64,000 nucleotides of DNA from Bretschneidera sinensis (taxonomy: Eukaryota > Streptophyta > Magnoliopsida > Brassicales > Akaniaceae): positions 149,421,625-149,485,624 of the forward strand of contig CM043698.1 of the NCBI GenBank assembly GCA_023935145.1, read 5' to 3'. The position numbers and the translations under genes are program-made. This document shows positions 11,801 through 22,294 of the stretch, piece by piece (the first letter of the stretch is position 1; each line of letters starts with the position of its first letter). Under the pieces are notes generated by a model. That model was not told where the DNA came from, made no database searches, and saw only the letters and a program-made list of their open reading frames with translations.

Positions 11801-12656
11801 GTTAAATAAATCCTCATAAACTAATTTTTATTTTATGATTTGAATCTATTAATTTTATAGGTCAAACTTGACTATCTGAATGAGTACATCATTTCGATCT
11901 CTGGACATCACAAACTCTACAACACAGGAAATTATGTTGTTCACTCTCTTAAAATTGAAACCAACAAAAAAACTTATGGACCTTTTGGAACTGAAGAAGG
12001 AAACTCTTTCTCAATTCCAGCATCTGGTGGCAAGATCGTTGGGTTTCTTGGAAGATCTGGTAGCTATATCGATGCAATAGGAGCATATGTTGCATCAATC
12101 CCTATTTCATACCCATATGCATCTTTTGGGCCATTTGGAGGGCAAGGTGGAAACCAGTGGGACGATGGAACTTACACTACAGTAAAGCAGCTGCGTATAG
12201 TATGTGGAGATGTAATAGACTCAATACAAATTGAGTATGATAAGAATGAAAAATCTGTATGGTCAGCAAAACATGGTGGATCAGGTGGACACAATCGTCA
12301 TGAGGTTTTTTTTTCTTATTCTATTTTATTTTCAAAGAAATTACGAGTAGGTTGTTTAAAAAGAGAGACCACAAGGGTCATATTCTTTATAAATGAATTC
12401 TTACTCTATTAATTGAATTTATTGATTCTTGTAGGTCAAACTTGACTATCCAGATGAGTTTATCGTTTCAATCTCAGGACACCACAAACTTTACGTTCAT
12501 TCTCTTAAAATTGAAACCAACAAAAAAATGTATGGACCTTTTGGAACTGAAGAAGGAAACGCTTTCTCAATTCCATCATCCGATGGTAAGATCGTTGGGT
12601 TTCTTGGAAGATCTGGTAACTATATCGATGCAATAGGAGCATATGTTGAGCCTTAA
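8862..12656 (+). CDS. Six-domain mannose-type jacalin-related lectin (7 exons), apparently intact
   Basis: Predicted exons are 8862-9056, 9186-9611, 9890-10330, 10597-11037, 11168-11593, 11861-12304 and 12435-12656. All introns are phase 0 with a GAG/GT donor and TAG/GTC acceptor. Together they give 864 residues without a stop. Each of six ~145-residue jacalin domains begins [17 protein letters not shown] and ends [13 protein letters not shown], which carries the GXXXD sugar-binding loop. Introns split every domain after ...GGH..HE. There is no signal peptide, as in cytosolic/nuclear mannose-binding JRLs; sugar binding is inferred from the family. Two domain types alternate. One has CGDVIDS and a short loop before SLKIE (domains 1, 4, 6); the other has CGTVIDS and a GN.VVH insertion (domains 2, 3, 5). 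An in-frame ATG at 8772 would add 30 residues, but that frame is closed in unit 3, so METTKV is chosen. Confidence 0.88.
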
Positions 12657-12990
12657 GCACCTTGATTTATCCATTAGCCGAAAGGCAGGCCGCATGCAAG
12701 ACCATGAGTTGTGTTGCAAGACAAGTGGTGTGTTGTAATAAATAGCTGTCGAGTAAGCATCTATTGGAAGCTACTTGTCATATGTTGTTCTATAAGTGGA
12801 GAATCCTTAGGTTGCCACGTGTTGCAGCAGCAGTTGCAAGTAGTTTTCAGTAGTTTTTATGTTGTGTGAAATTTAATGTCTTGTTTCTACTGTGTTGTGT
12901 GTTTGAGTTTAAATTACTATTGCAGTTAAATAAAAAGAACGAGCAGTTATTCCGTTCTATAAATATTGTGTAAGATCTCTTGGTTTTTTT
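12657..12990 (+). other. 3' UTR block of the unit 1 JRL gene
   Basis: The stop is followed by a recognisable block (gccgaaagacaggccgcatg-type, then gttgttctataagtggagaa) that recurs after every JRL gene or fragment here (16.12, 36.77, 40.91, 60.63 kb). AATAAA at 12737-12742 is a candidate poly(A) signal. The block is useful as a marker of decayed JRL 3' ends. Confidence 0.65.
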
Positions 12991-13239
12991 TCACACTTGA
13001 GCGTTATTTTTAGAAAACTTCTATGATGCCAAGAAGAATTCCTTGAAAAAAATCTCTATAAACTCTTTGGATATTTTCTAACTATTGGCAAAATTTAATT
13101 TAATCATATATATAGAACTATCTAAACCAAAATCTCTAAATATTGTAAGATGCAAAATTTCAAGGTAAGTCATTTTTTCAATTTAGTTTTGATTATTATA
13201 TATTGTTTTACTTATCATTCACGTGCAAACTGTATTAAA

Positions 13240-13830
13240 AAAGATGGTCTAAAAATATGAGACAGAAGGAATATAATTTCCTAACTTATCTTTCATATTT
13301 CCTAACTTAGATTTCATTTTTCGTAACAAAAAGATATTATCAAATTTCATAACTTATCGTTAATATTTCGTTACTTAAATATCATTTCTTGTAACTAAAA
13401 ATTCTATCAAATTTCATAACTTAGTCTTCATATTTTTTAACCTCTACCTTAATTTTTGTAATCTAAATATTTTTTGTAACTTATATAAAATTTTCATAAC
13501 AAAATAATATTATAAGATTTTGTAACTTAACCTTCGTATTTCTTAACCTATGCCTTTATTTTTGTAACCCAAATATTTTTCGTAATGTTGACCGTATTTC
13601 ATAATTTTAGATATCATTTTTAGTAAGCAAAAAAATGACATTAAATTTCATAATTCAAACTTCAAATTCTATAACTTTTTTTTTAGAGATCAAAATGACA
13701 TTAAACTTTATTTCTCTCGTAACAAAATTATCATTTGAAATGCTGATTTCATATTTTGTAACTTAGACATCATTTTTTATAACAAAAAGTTGATATATAT
13801 TAAATCCCGTAAGTTATAATTTTAAAAAAA
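13240..13830. repeat. Degenerate minisatellite-like AT-rich tract, unit 1
   Basis: Imperfect iterations, roughly 35-45 bp apart, of a motif like aatttcataactta followed by ttcatttttngtaac. It recurs at the same place downstream of JRL 3' ends at 37310-37880, 41190-41690 and 61250-61815. It is not coding: all frames are broken. Confidence 0.7.
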
Positions 13831-14447
13831 TAAAATAAAATGAACTCTCATTATTTGAAATCACATGAATATTTTTTCTATTCAAATCACTTGTCAATTG
13901 AAAATTTGATTATAATCGATTGTCAATTGGCAATCGAGTCATTGAAAAATTCACATGTAATCAATTATTAAATTCGTAATGGTTGGGAAGATAAACATTT
14001 TCAAGGTAATTTGAATTCTAGAGAATTAGGAAAATCTCTTCTGGATTGGAATTGAGAAGCTTGACTTTATAAAACTGCCTAAACTTAAATTTGCTGAGTT
14101 TAATTCATTTAATGCAAATATCAATGGTGAAATTGCAAAATAGAATTAGTCTGTGAAGTCCTTACATAGAAATGGACATCATTTTCTGTCAATAAAATTT
14201 TAATATATTTCTTAGGATAATTAACTTCTTCAGAGCTTTCACTCGAACCTCTTAACCCGAAATCTTTTCGTATTTAGAGTTATCTCCAGTTCTTTATGCT
14301 TCTATCTCGCTTACGGTCGAATATACAATCACGATAACATAAAGTATATATGTTTCCACAACCCAAGAACTGTTTTGACTCTCTAAAAGAAGAAGATGAA
14401 GTTTCTCTCTATAGAATGAGTTTTTTCGATGACCTTTTATTACAAGA

Positions 14448-14483
<36 letters not shown>

Positions 14484-14629
14484 ACGCACACACACATACA
14501 TATATATATATGATAGTGAAACCAAAAGTTGCATGATTTCCTTCATGCCTCTTTGTTCAAAGGTAAATGGTCGGGTTGGGTCATCCATCATTGGTGTCCA
14601 ACCCGACCCTGAGATTTCCTACGCTATTT
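13831..14629. other. Non-coding spacer with CA microsatellite, unit 1
   Basis: It contains short inverted elements (cttgtcaattg ... caattggcaa) and a (CA)n(TA)n microsatellite at about 14449-14511. Open frames across it come from the CA repeat and are not genes. It is collinear with 61.82-62.58 kb and partly with 37.9-38.3 kb and 41.7-42.4 kb. Confidence 0.6.
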
Positions 14630-15115
14630 TATTCAGTATGTTCTGCCTGAAATATGTTGCTGAGCTGAAGCTCGGTGCTTCACTGGTCTGCATAAGGAAA
14701 CAGGGGTGAATTAGAGGGTCGTCGGAGTAGAGGAAGGGCGATGCCTCCGAGGACACTCCGATGCTCTTATTAGTATAAAGTGTTTAGAGAAATGGAGTGG
14801 ATAAGGATGCCTAGTGTTTTCAGTCAAATGAGTTTTTGGAAAAATGAAGATGGGTTTGTGTTTGAATACCTTGATCCTTTTATAGTACTCTGAAGGAGAG
14901 ACTATCCATTTGGTTGGGATGGAGCAATCCCAGAGATCTCGTCCCTTTGTCAGTAGGTATGGCCGGGTGTCCAAGGAGGATCGTGATCCTTGGAATCACG
15001 CTTGCAGGTCTGTGCAGGGGTTTTTGGGAATGGTAATGGGGTTGTCAACATCTTGTCTATATTTCATCTCGCCATTAGACATGGGAATGTTCACGTGTCG
15101 TATTCATTCATTTAC
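14630..15115. mobile_element. LTR-like repeat (possible solo LTR), unit 1
   Basis: A GC-richer block (agtagaggaagggcgatgcc, ggacactccgatgctctt, then ccttttatagtactctg) of the kind found in plant gypsy LTRs. It is present in units 1 and 3 (62.59-63.12 kb) but absent from the matching position in unit 2 (42.44 kb), where sequence continues directly after attttattca. Exact ends and a target duplication were not found. Confidence 0.35.
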
Positions 15116-15362
15116 AATTTCTTCTTTAATTTAATATAAAAATTACTATCATAATATATGTCTCTTAAGGTTATGATTGGTTGGAAAAAAAATGTGAGAA
15201 GAATGAAGAGTATCAGGAAAGAAAATCGAGAAGAGAAGAATATGTTGAACTTTCCATCATTTGTTTCGTAGATATGATGGAAAAGTAGAAGAAAATAAGA
15301 GAAGAGAAGTGCATTTCAATAATTTTTTCTTTTCTCTCACTCTTTCTTCTCTTAGTTTTATT

Positions 15363-15771
15363 TAGGACTAGAATCGAGCCGAACTTTTATCGAACTATTC
15401 GAGTTGAGCTTGGTCAAAGCTCAGCTCGATTGAGTTTGAAATTTAGGCTCGAATAACTTATCGAGCTGAGTTCAAATACCTTAAGGTTTGGCTTGAAAGG
15501 CTCTCGAACAGTTCAATAAGGTATTATCGAGCTTGAATCAATATTTATTTAATATTTTTATTTATTAAAATCATCATTCGGGCTCGAGCTAGAATGGGCA
15601 ATTTAAGGCTTAGGCTTGAGCTCAAGCTCGAATAGGCTCGATTGTTATCGAACTCTAACCAAACTGAGCTCAAGCCTTCATAAAATTTATCGAACTCAAG
15701 CCTATTCATTTAAGCTTGAGCTGAACTCGAATACCTTAGTATTCAGGCTCGATTCGGCTCGAATCCACCTC
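15363..15771. mobile_element. MITE-like element rich in GAGCTCGA, unit 1
   Basis: A 409-bp block flanked by the 10-bp direct repeat tagttttatt (15353-15362 and 15772-15781). Its ends are imperfect inverted repeats: taggactagaatcgagccga against the complement of the right end, gaggtggattcgagccga. The interior is full of CTCGAGC/GAGCTCGA blocks that can fold. No coding capacity. The duplication length suggests a MULE- or hAT-type origin (inference). A full copy is at 63366-63781 and a truncated one at 36194-36432. Confidence 0.65.
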
Positions 15772-15874
15772 TAGTTTTATTCCCTACTAATCATAGCTTT
15801 AGTTTCTTACCTTCAAATAGCTTGGTTGGTATAAACTTATAATTACTATTATTTGAATATATTAATTATTGTAG

Positions 15875-16122
15875 GTCAAACTTGATTATCCCGAAGAGTT
15901 TATCATTTTAATTTCTGTACACCACAAACACTACAGTGCAGGAGCTTTTGTTGGTTACATTGTTTCTTCTCTTAAAATGAAAGCAACAAAAAGACATATG
16001 GAACATTTGGAAAAGAAAAAGGAAACTCTTTCTCAATTTCAAAATCTGGTGGCCAGATTATTGGGCTTCATGGAAAATGTGGCATCTTTATCGATGCAAT
16101 AGGAGCTTATGTTGGGCCTTAA
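15875..16122 (+). pseudogene. JRL terminal exon fragment, unit 1
   Basis: It starts at a TAG/GTC acceptor and encodes VKLDYPEEFIILIS, then SAGAFVGYIVSSLK, and in another frame YGTFGKEKGNSFSISKSG through [13 protein letters not shown] and a stop. A one-base deletion near 15980 (LKM in place of the LKIE seen in unit 2) shifts the frame. The matching first half-domain exon is missing; the MITE lies upstream. This is a remnant of a second, more divergent JRL gene. Confidence 0.75.
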
Positions 16123-17320
16123 GCACCTTTATTTTTCTTTTAGCCGAAAGACAGGCCGCATGCAAGACCATTAGTTGTGTTGCAAGACAAGTGGTGTGTT
16201 GTAATAAATAGCTGTTGAGTAAGTATATATCTATTGGAAGGTACTTGTCATATGTTGTTCTATGAGTGGAGAATCCTTAGGTTGCAGCAGCGGTTGCAAG
16301 TAGTTTTCAGTAGTTTATATAACATGAATATTTTTCTTCAAATCACTTGTCAATTGACAAATTGATATATAGCCGATTGTCAATTGGCAATCGAGTCATT
16401 GACAAATTCACGTAATCTATTGTTAAATTTGTATTGGATGGGAAGATAAACATTTTCAAGCTAATTTGAATTCTAGAGAATTAGGAAAATCTCTTCTGCA
16501 TTGGAATCGAGAAAGCTTGACATTGCAAAACTGTCTAAACTTAAATTTGCTGAGTTTAATTCATTTAATGCAAATATTAATGGTGAAATTGCAAAATAGA
16601 ATTAGTCTGTGAAGTCCTTACTTATATTAATGGCTTATTTCGGTATAGGTTAGAAGACCGCTAGAGTATCTATTTGAAGCCACATGTAATAATAATGTTG
16701 TTCTACAAGTGGAAAATCCTTTGGATGGCAGAGTTAGAGCAGCAGTTGCAAGTAGTTTAAGTGTATATGTTTGTGTTTAAATATAATGTCTTGTTTTAAT
16801 TAGTTATGTGTTTGAGTTTAAATTATTATTTCATTGAATTGGTCACGATTCAAGAGGAATAAATCACCAGGATGGGGTAAAAACATATGTGAAAATAGTT
16901 TTTCATATACAAATTCAGTTTTTTATAAAACCATTTTTTACCTTTTATAAAAAAAACAAAACCATATCATAAAATCATTTGATTGGTAAATAAGTCATAT
17001 ACCCATATCTATCATATAGATTCAAATAAGAAAGTTCAGAGACGCATCAATTATCATACTATCATTCTTCCCATTGAAAATAACATTATTAGACAATATC
17101 TCAAGAATTTTTTTTATAAAAAAAATGACAATTTGCATCAACTTCCAAGTATTTTTACGAAGAAAAAATCTACCATCGAAAACCATTTGCCTAAGCCCCT
17201 CCAGGCATTGGTCCATTAGGACTAAATTAAGGCGTGCTCATGTCCAAGAGGATGACCATCATTGGTAGCCCTCTTTTGCTTAGCCAAAAAAGAAACGATT
17301 TCTTAACACATCATACCAAG
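16123..17320. other. JRL 3' UTR remnants and AT-rich spacer, unit 1
   Basis: The JRL 3' UTR block occurs at 16123-16310. A second decayed version (gaagccacatgtaataataa ... gttgttctacaagtggaaaa) lies at about 16660-16850, hinting at a further lost lectin gene. The rest is AT-rich and contains no gene I recognise. Confidence 0.5.
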
Positions 17321-17324
17321 AAAA

Positions 17325-18430
17325 CACAATTCAAGCCTGGCTTGAGGCTTTAGGAAATTTTAGTACTTTCTTAATGAGGTTTGTGCGCCGACCATAATAA
17401 GTACTGATAGTCATCTCCTCCAAAGCTTCGGAATTCTTCAGCAAATATGTCACTAAAGAAAGCTCATCGTTAGACCAGCAGAAACATGCAAAAAGTACTA
17501 CTTTGAGGTGAGACAGAAAAAAATCTGGCACATTCGGTGAAGCCAATACGTCCTCGTCACAACCTGAAATATGCTGACAATGATTGGAATAAAAAAAACG
17601 AATATGATTTGAATGTGAAATTATCAAGTTGTAAGCTGAGGATGTACGTTTAAAGGAAACAAATATTCCCTCAAGTAAAAAAGACGCATCTAAGGATGCT
17701 AAAGAACTTACCTGAATGATGAGAGACTCAAGCATCGGTGAGTTATGGAGAAAGTTGATCAAAGTTTTGGTAACAATGATTCTTGAGCTGAGTTTCAAAC
17801 TTGTCAAATTATCAAATGTGGGCAGATCAGCAACTACATCTTTTGCGTGGGCATTAACCTAAAATAAAACATGACAAAGAAATATTTATTAAAATGAATG
17901 ACCTAAGATAATTAACTTTATCACATTAATATGAGCCAGCCACCAGGAACCATCTAACGGAAGCATTACCGAACTCCGATAACTTGGAATTTTGCTAAAC
18001 CTTTTCAGAGACATTGACTTAAAATCGTACAAAGACAAACACATATGCGCATATATATATAAATGTGCAAGTGCGCACGCACAACTTTTTTATCAGTTCT
18101 AACTAAGAATATAAGTAATTGAAAGAAACATGTCGAGATACAATTACAATATTCATTGATCTTGTTTTTTTTATTGAAATCATTGACACCAAAGATCATA
18201 TATGACAAGAAAACACAAACCTCAAATTAATTTTTTTCTCCTTGATAACAACTATAAGGAAATATAAGGAGGCATACCTCGATGGATTGATCTTCTAGTG
18301 TAAGATGATTTGAGCTCGAGAAATGTTTAAGAAACGTACAAGCTTGCAATCGAAACTCTTGCACATCGTTTTTGCTTCTCCTGAAGATAGAAACTAATGG
18401 TGGCATGAGCTGATGAGCTGGGCAAAACAA
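17325..18430 (-). pseudogene. F-box/FBD/LRR gene, 3' part only (unit 1)
   Basis: On the minus strand the frame reads an LRR-like segment (FSSSNHLTLEDQSIE, then LTSLKLSSRIIVTK, then INFLHNSPMLESLIIQ followed by a GT donor). The FBD domain follows (HLKVVLFACF, then KNSEALEEMTISTYYGRR, then KKVLKFPKASSQA). FBD proteins are plant SCF-type substrate-receptor candidates (family knowledge). The F-box and N-terminal LRR part are absent: homology with the unit 2 gene stops near 18430 at a duplication breakpoint. A TGA replaces the Cys codon after KASSQA, cutting off the conserved C terminus. Confidence 0.75.
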
Positions 18431-18980
18431 TTCTATATGCTATTTTTCACAGGCTTCTATCGAAAGACACATATATGATATACATAATATATTATTGTTT
18501 TAGTGTTTTATTCTATACTAAAATAGATTATTGATTTCGATAAACAAAAAGATAAGTTAACTACTAGTTAATTGATTTTGTATTTTAACAAAAATAAAAA
18601 AGTACATATACAATTGAATTTAATTTAGTATATATGGTTTTAAATTATCAAAACAAATATATACGGCATTAATGTTTAAGTTAGTATGTGTTTGCATTAA
18701 AGTAATGGTGATAAGTTGATTACGTATTGAAAATCTATGATATTTCTTAATATAGTTTATGTTATGTGAATTATAACCATTTTATACATATTTTTTTGTA
18801 AATGTGCGCCTCACTTTTGTCATAGGCGAGCCTGAGCCTTGCGTCTAGGCTCCATATAACAACTATATGTGTGTGCGTGTGTTGTGTGTAAATGCTAAAT
18901 ATTTTTGAAAAATGATAGTATGTATCTTGGAAAGGAAATGAATATACTATCTTTTTTATCTTTCTCACTTTCTTTGGAAG
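18431..18980. other. Junction between unit 1 and the spacer
   Basis: Homology to the unit 2 F-box gene ends near 18430. The following AT-rich sequence leads into the intron acceptor of the next gene fragment. No gene is seen. Confidence 0.5.
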
Positions 18981-19162
18981 CCGTCAATGAAGTAATGGAA
19001 AGAGTACCCCTGCTGAAAGAGATTGTTGATCACTACAGTGGACCAGATAGGGTAACTGCAAAGCAACAACAAGAGGAGTTAGAAAGAGTCGCAAAAACAA
19101 TCCCCGAGACTGCACCTGCTTCTGTAAAGCGGTTTGCTAACTGTGCAGTTTTTTCTCTTCAG
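18981..19162 (+). pseudogene. Small conserved plant protein, internal exon
   Basis: After an AG acceptor at 18980 the frame encodes (A)VNEVMERVPLLKEIVD, then HYSGPDRVTAKQQQEELE, then RVAKTIPETAPASVKRFAN, ending CAVFSLQ at a CAG/GTTAGT donor. The frame joins in phase with 27886-27966. The hydrophilic, evenly constrained look suggests a real gene; I do not recognise its name or function. The first coding exon was not found upstream, where the unit 1 breakpoint lies, so the gene may be 5'-truncated. The intron to the next exon is 8.7 kb because it holds retrotransposons. Confidence 0.6.
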
Positions 19163-19857
19163 GTTAGTATTAGACCCTCATCGTCTTTCATTCATATTTA
19201 GTTAATTTGAGTTGCATTCTATCATACTTATTCAGGAAAATGCTTTGCTATTGACCATCATGTTTGATGCATGGAAAATGTGGCTATGCTGTGTCAAAAT
19301 TGTATCATTGGTTGCTCAAGAGACAATAGTCAGCACAATTATCATCTTTTATATAAGCTAGGGCTCAAATTTGTGGACATATATGAAAGTGAGTCCATCT
19401 AGTAAACGCTTTTAGACATTTTTAGACAACTGCATTCTGAGCCATGGGATATCCAGCATTTGAATTAGTTAAAATGGCTTGTTTCATCCAAATCTCAACT
19501 ACTTGGGTTTTTCTCAATTTTTAATTGAATATATTGTCTAGAGGAAAACAAAAAATAAGAAGAAATGACAGGCGTATAAAGGTGCTCAAAAAACATGTCA
19601 CAGTGGTCAGTGCTTGAAAGCAGGTGTTTTTACCATTTTTTCCCTCTTCTTGATTTTGCTAAAGTTTCTATGTATTTCATCGTAAAGAGTGAAAGACTAA
19701 TTGTGAGTTAAAACTTAAAAAGAATTAGAATTATCGAGTGAAATTTTAGCTAGAAATACTAAGAATATTAATAATTTAAGTGAAACATTAGAACTGAAGG
19801 TAAAAAAATTTGGCCAAGAATACTGTAAATTACTCTAGTTTTATTTTTTAAATATTA
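19163..19857. other. Intron sequence before the Athila-type element
   Basis: Intronic if the two exons are joined. No gene is seen. It ends where the truncated left LTR begins. Confidence 0.5.
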
Positions 19858-20888
19858 TGCCAATGCTTTACTCATGCCATGTATACCTACTGGTTGCCAA
19901 CCTAAGGGCATGGTATCTACTCCTTAAGCTATTGATTTCCCTAAGCAACGAGTTAGGCATGGTATCTACTCTAACTCTTTTCTTCCTTAAGGGATTCAGC
20001 ATGGTATCTGCTTGAGTTGTTCCTTAAGAAAACATAAGTACTATAGAAATCGACAACCACATGAGACCTAGGGCATGGTATCTACTCCCGGTTTTTCATG
20101 TTGATTAACCCGGGTATCCGGATAAGATATCCCTTGTTACTAATGTTAGACCCAGGACTCGGTCATCCAAATTGATCTAACTAACAAGTCCATACCACAT
20201 GCACATATTGATCAGACATATACATATGAGGAATTTAAATAAAAGCAGCTATTAATCAAGTTTAAGCAACACAACATAAATATTGCAAGGCGCCAATACT
20301 AAATTTATTGAGTAAACATAATTAGGGCTTCAACCAAGCCCTACTAAGAATTTAATTACACATAATAAAATAAAAAGGAAAGAAGAAACCCGAGAGAAGA
20401 GTCGTCAATTCCGCTGTCTCCTTCTCCAAGCTAAAGCAAAAGATAAAAGAAGGGATCTAAGAAGTGATCCCCCCCAAGAGGTGATGCCTTTTGTGTGTGA
20501 TTTACAAGTGTATTTATAGGTCTTTGAGAAGTCCTAATCGGCTCATGAGTTCCTAAACTTTCCTAAAACGCAAAACTCCTTTATTTCCAAAATAGAGTTA
20601 TTTCCAAAACAGGGTTCTGCAGTTTACTGTTCACGCCCGTACATGTGCGCTCGATCGTAATGTTGCGCTCGATCACACAGAGGAGTGCGCTCGATCGCAA
20701 TTTAGCCAGCAGCTGCTCTAGGATTTCCAGATTTATTCATTTAAGTGCCAAAAATGCTTCTTTTTCTCCAAGACCCTATAAAAATGTGTAAAACACAAAA
20801 GTAAAGTAAAATAGACTAAAACATATAGATAAAGAACTTAACAAATGTAAATTAAGGGGCTTAAATATGAATATTTAAGCTCCTATCA
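19858..20888 (-). repeat. 3' LTR of the Athila-type element, truncated
   Basis: It matches 24698-25720 but lacks about 260 bp at its outer end. It ends ...ctcctatca next to the purine tract (cacccccaaactt on the plus strand). It contains three GCGCTCGATC motifs at about 20647-20698. Confidence 0.85.
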
Positions 20889-22294
20889 CACCCCCAAACT
20901 TACATATTGCTAGTCCTTTAGCAATACAAAACCAAAAACTAAATGAAAAACAAAGACGCAAAGATAAATCCAATGCTCAGGGTGTCCAACAAAAGTTTAG
21001 GTTTCACACAAAACTATGATGCGCATTCATGAGCAAGCTTAACAAGTATAAATACATCTTTGCAATGAATACGAGTTTTGAATGCAAATCACTTTCATGA
21101 GGCAGGTTAAGACATCACAAGTTTAACTGAGTTTGTGGTGGACTAGGACATAAAAGATTGGGTTTCCAAATAATTCTAATGTGTAGTGTTTCGATAACTC
21201 AAGATTCACCAAATTTTCTATTAGAATCAACAAAAATGGCATAGATTTTCTTCTTTTCTTTTATTTGTGAGATTTTTGCCAAGTTGGTTCCCTTAAGCTT
21301 TCTATTTGACTCGTGTAACGAGCGTTTAGCCAATGACTCCCAAACCAGATGGTTTTAGGGCATTAGGTGTAGAAACACCCCTAAGGGCTTACTAACTCGA
21401 GTCAAAAAGGCTACGAAATTAACTGGTCTTAATGCTACCGATCAGAATATTCCACCTTTTGACGTGACACTCACTGCTTACTGAGGCAAGAGGGCCAGTT
21501 ACTCAATGGAAAGTTCTTTTTAATGATCTTTAGGAGCATTTTTTTTTTCTTTTTGAGCAATAACGAACTTTTTTTATTTTCTTATGCCACCACGTTAATC
21601 TAATAGGTCATCTGGTTCACAGTCAAGCAAAAGAAACATACAAATCAAAATTACATGTCATACCCCACACAACTATGTGCTAATGTGCTCATGTTTAGTT
21701 TAAGTCGAACTTGTGAATCCTTAAATGCCTAAAAGAAAGTGATTATGGTTCAAAACTTAATTATTGGCCCATATGTTCAAGGTGTTAAGCTCACTTATGA
21801 AGTCAAATCATAATGTTTGTTTAGAACACCCAAAAATTTTGGAACGGAATGAACATGTATTTATCTATGAAAAACAACAAAACAAAAAAAACTGGGACAA
21901 GGTGTGTGTGAATGTGTCTCCCATACCCCCAAACTTAAAATATACATTGTCCCCAATGTGTGAATAACAAGGAAAGAGCTGACCTGGGAGATGGAGAACT
22001 AGCTAGGTTGGCATGGCTCATAGCGTACCCCCAAACTTGAACGGATGCACACATTGTCCCTAAAAAATAAAAATTGACGTAATACGGGAAAACAAGAAGT
22101 AATAAAAATAAATAAATAACAATAAATACGTAAAATAATAAAAATAAAAGGATAAGCTGTGGGGTGCCTCCCATGAGCGCTAAGTTTAACGTCTTTAGCC
22201 GGACCAAGCCTTATTTTTCCCCAAAACTATGAGTGGCAGTAGCTAGCATAGGAAATGTCTTATTCTCTCCCATATAAGCAAATGGTAAGTGCTC
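20889..22294 (-). other. 3' non-coding part of the Athila-type element
   Basis: Holds the polypurine tract beside the 3' LTR and two further copies of its complement, cccccaaactt, near 21928 and 22029. No env-like frame or pol domain is present. The Athila-typical tail block lies near 22160-22200. Confidence 0.6.

Noticed and set aside
13240..13830. CRISPR-like or satellite array
   Set aside because: Repeats are degenerate, without regular spacers or constant period, in plant nuclear DNA.
14294..14709. Overlapping open frames with His/Thr or Cys/Val runs on both strands
   Set aside because: They are translations of the CA/TG microsatellite; not genes.
14711..14974. Minus-strand 87-residue frame also found at 62664-62927
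   Set aside because: Falls in an LTR-like repeat; kept only because the copies are recent, with no family resemblance.
18905..19201. Single-exon 98-residue reading of the small conserved gene
   Set aside because: The first ~25 residues and the last ~12 are low-complexity read-through; a good acceptor at 18980 and donor at 19162 bound the conserved part.
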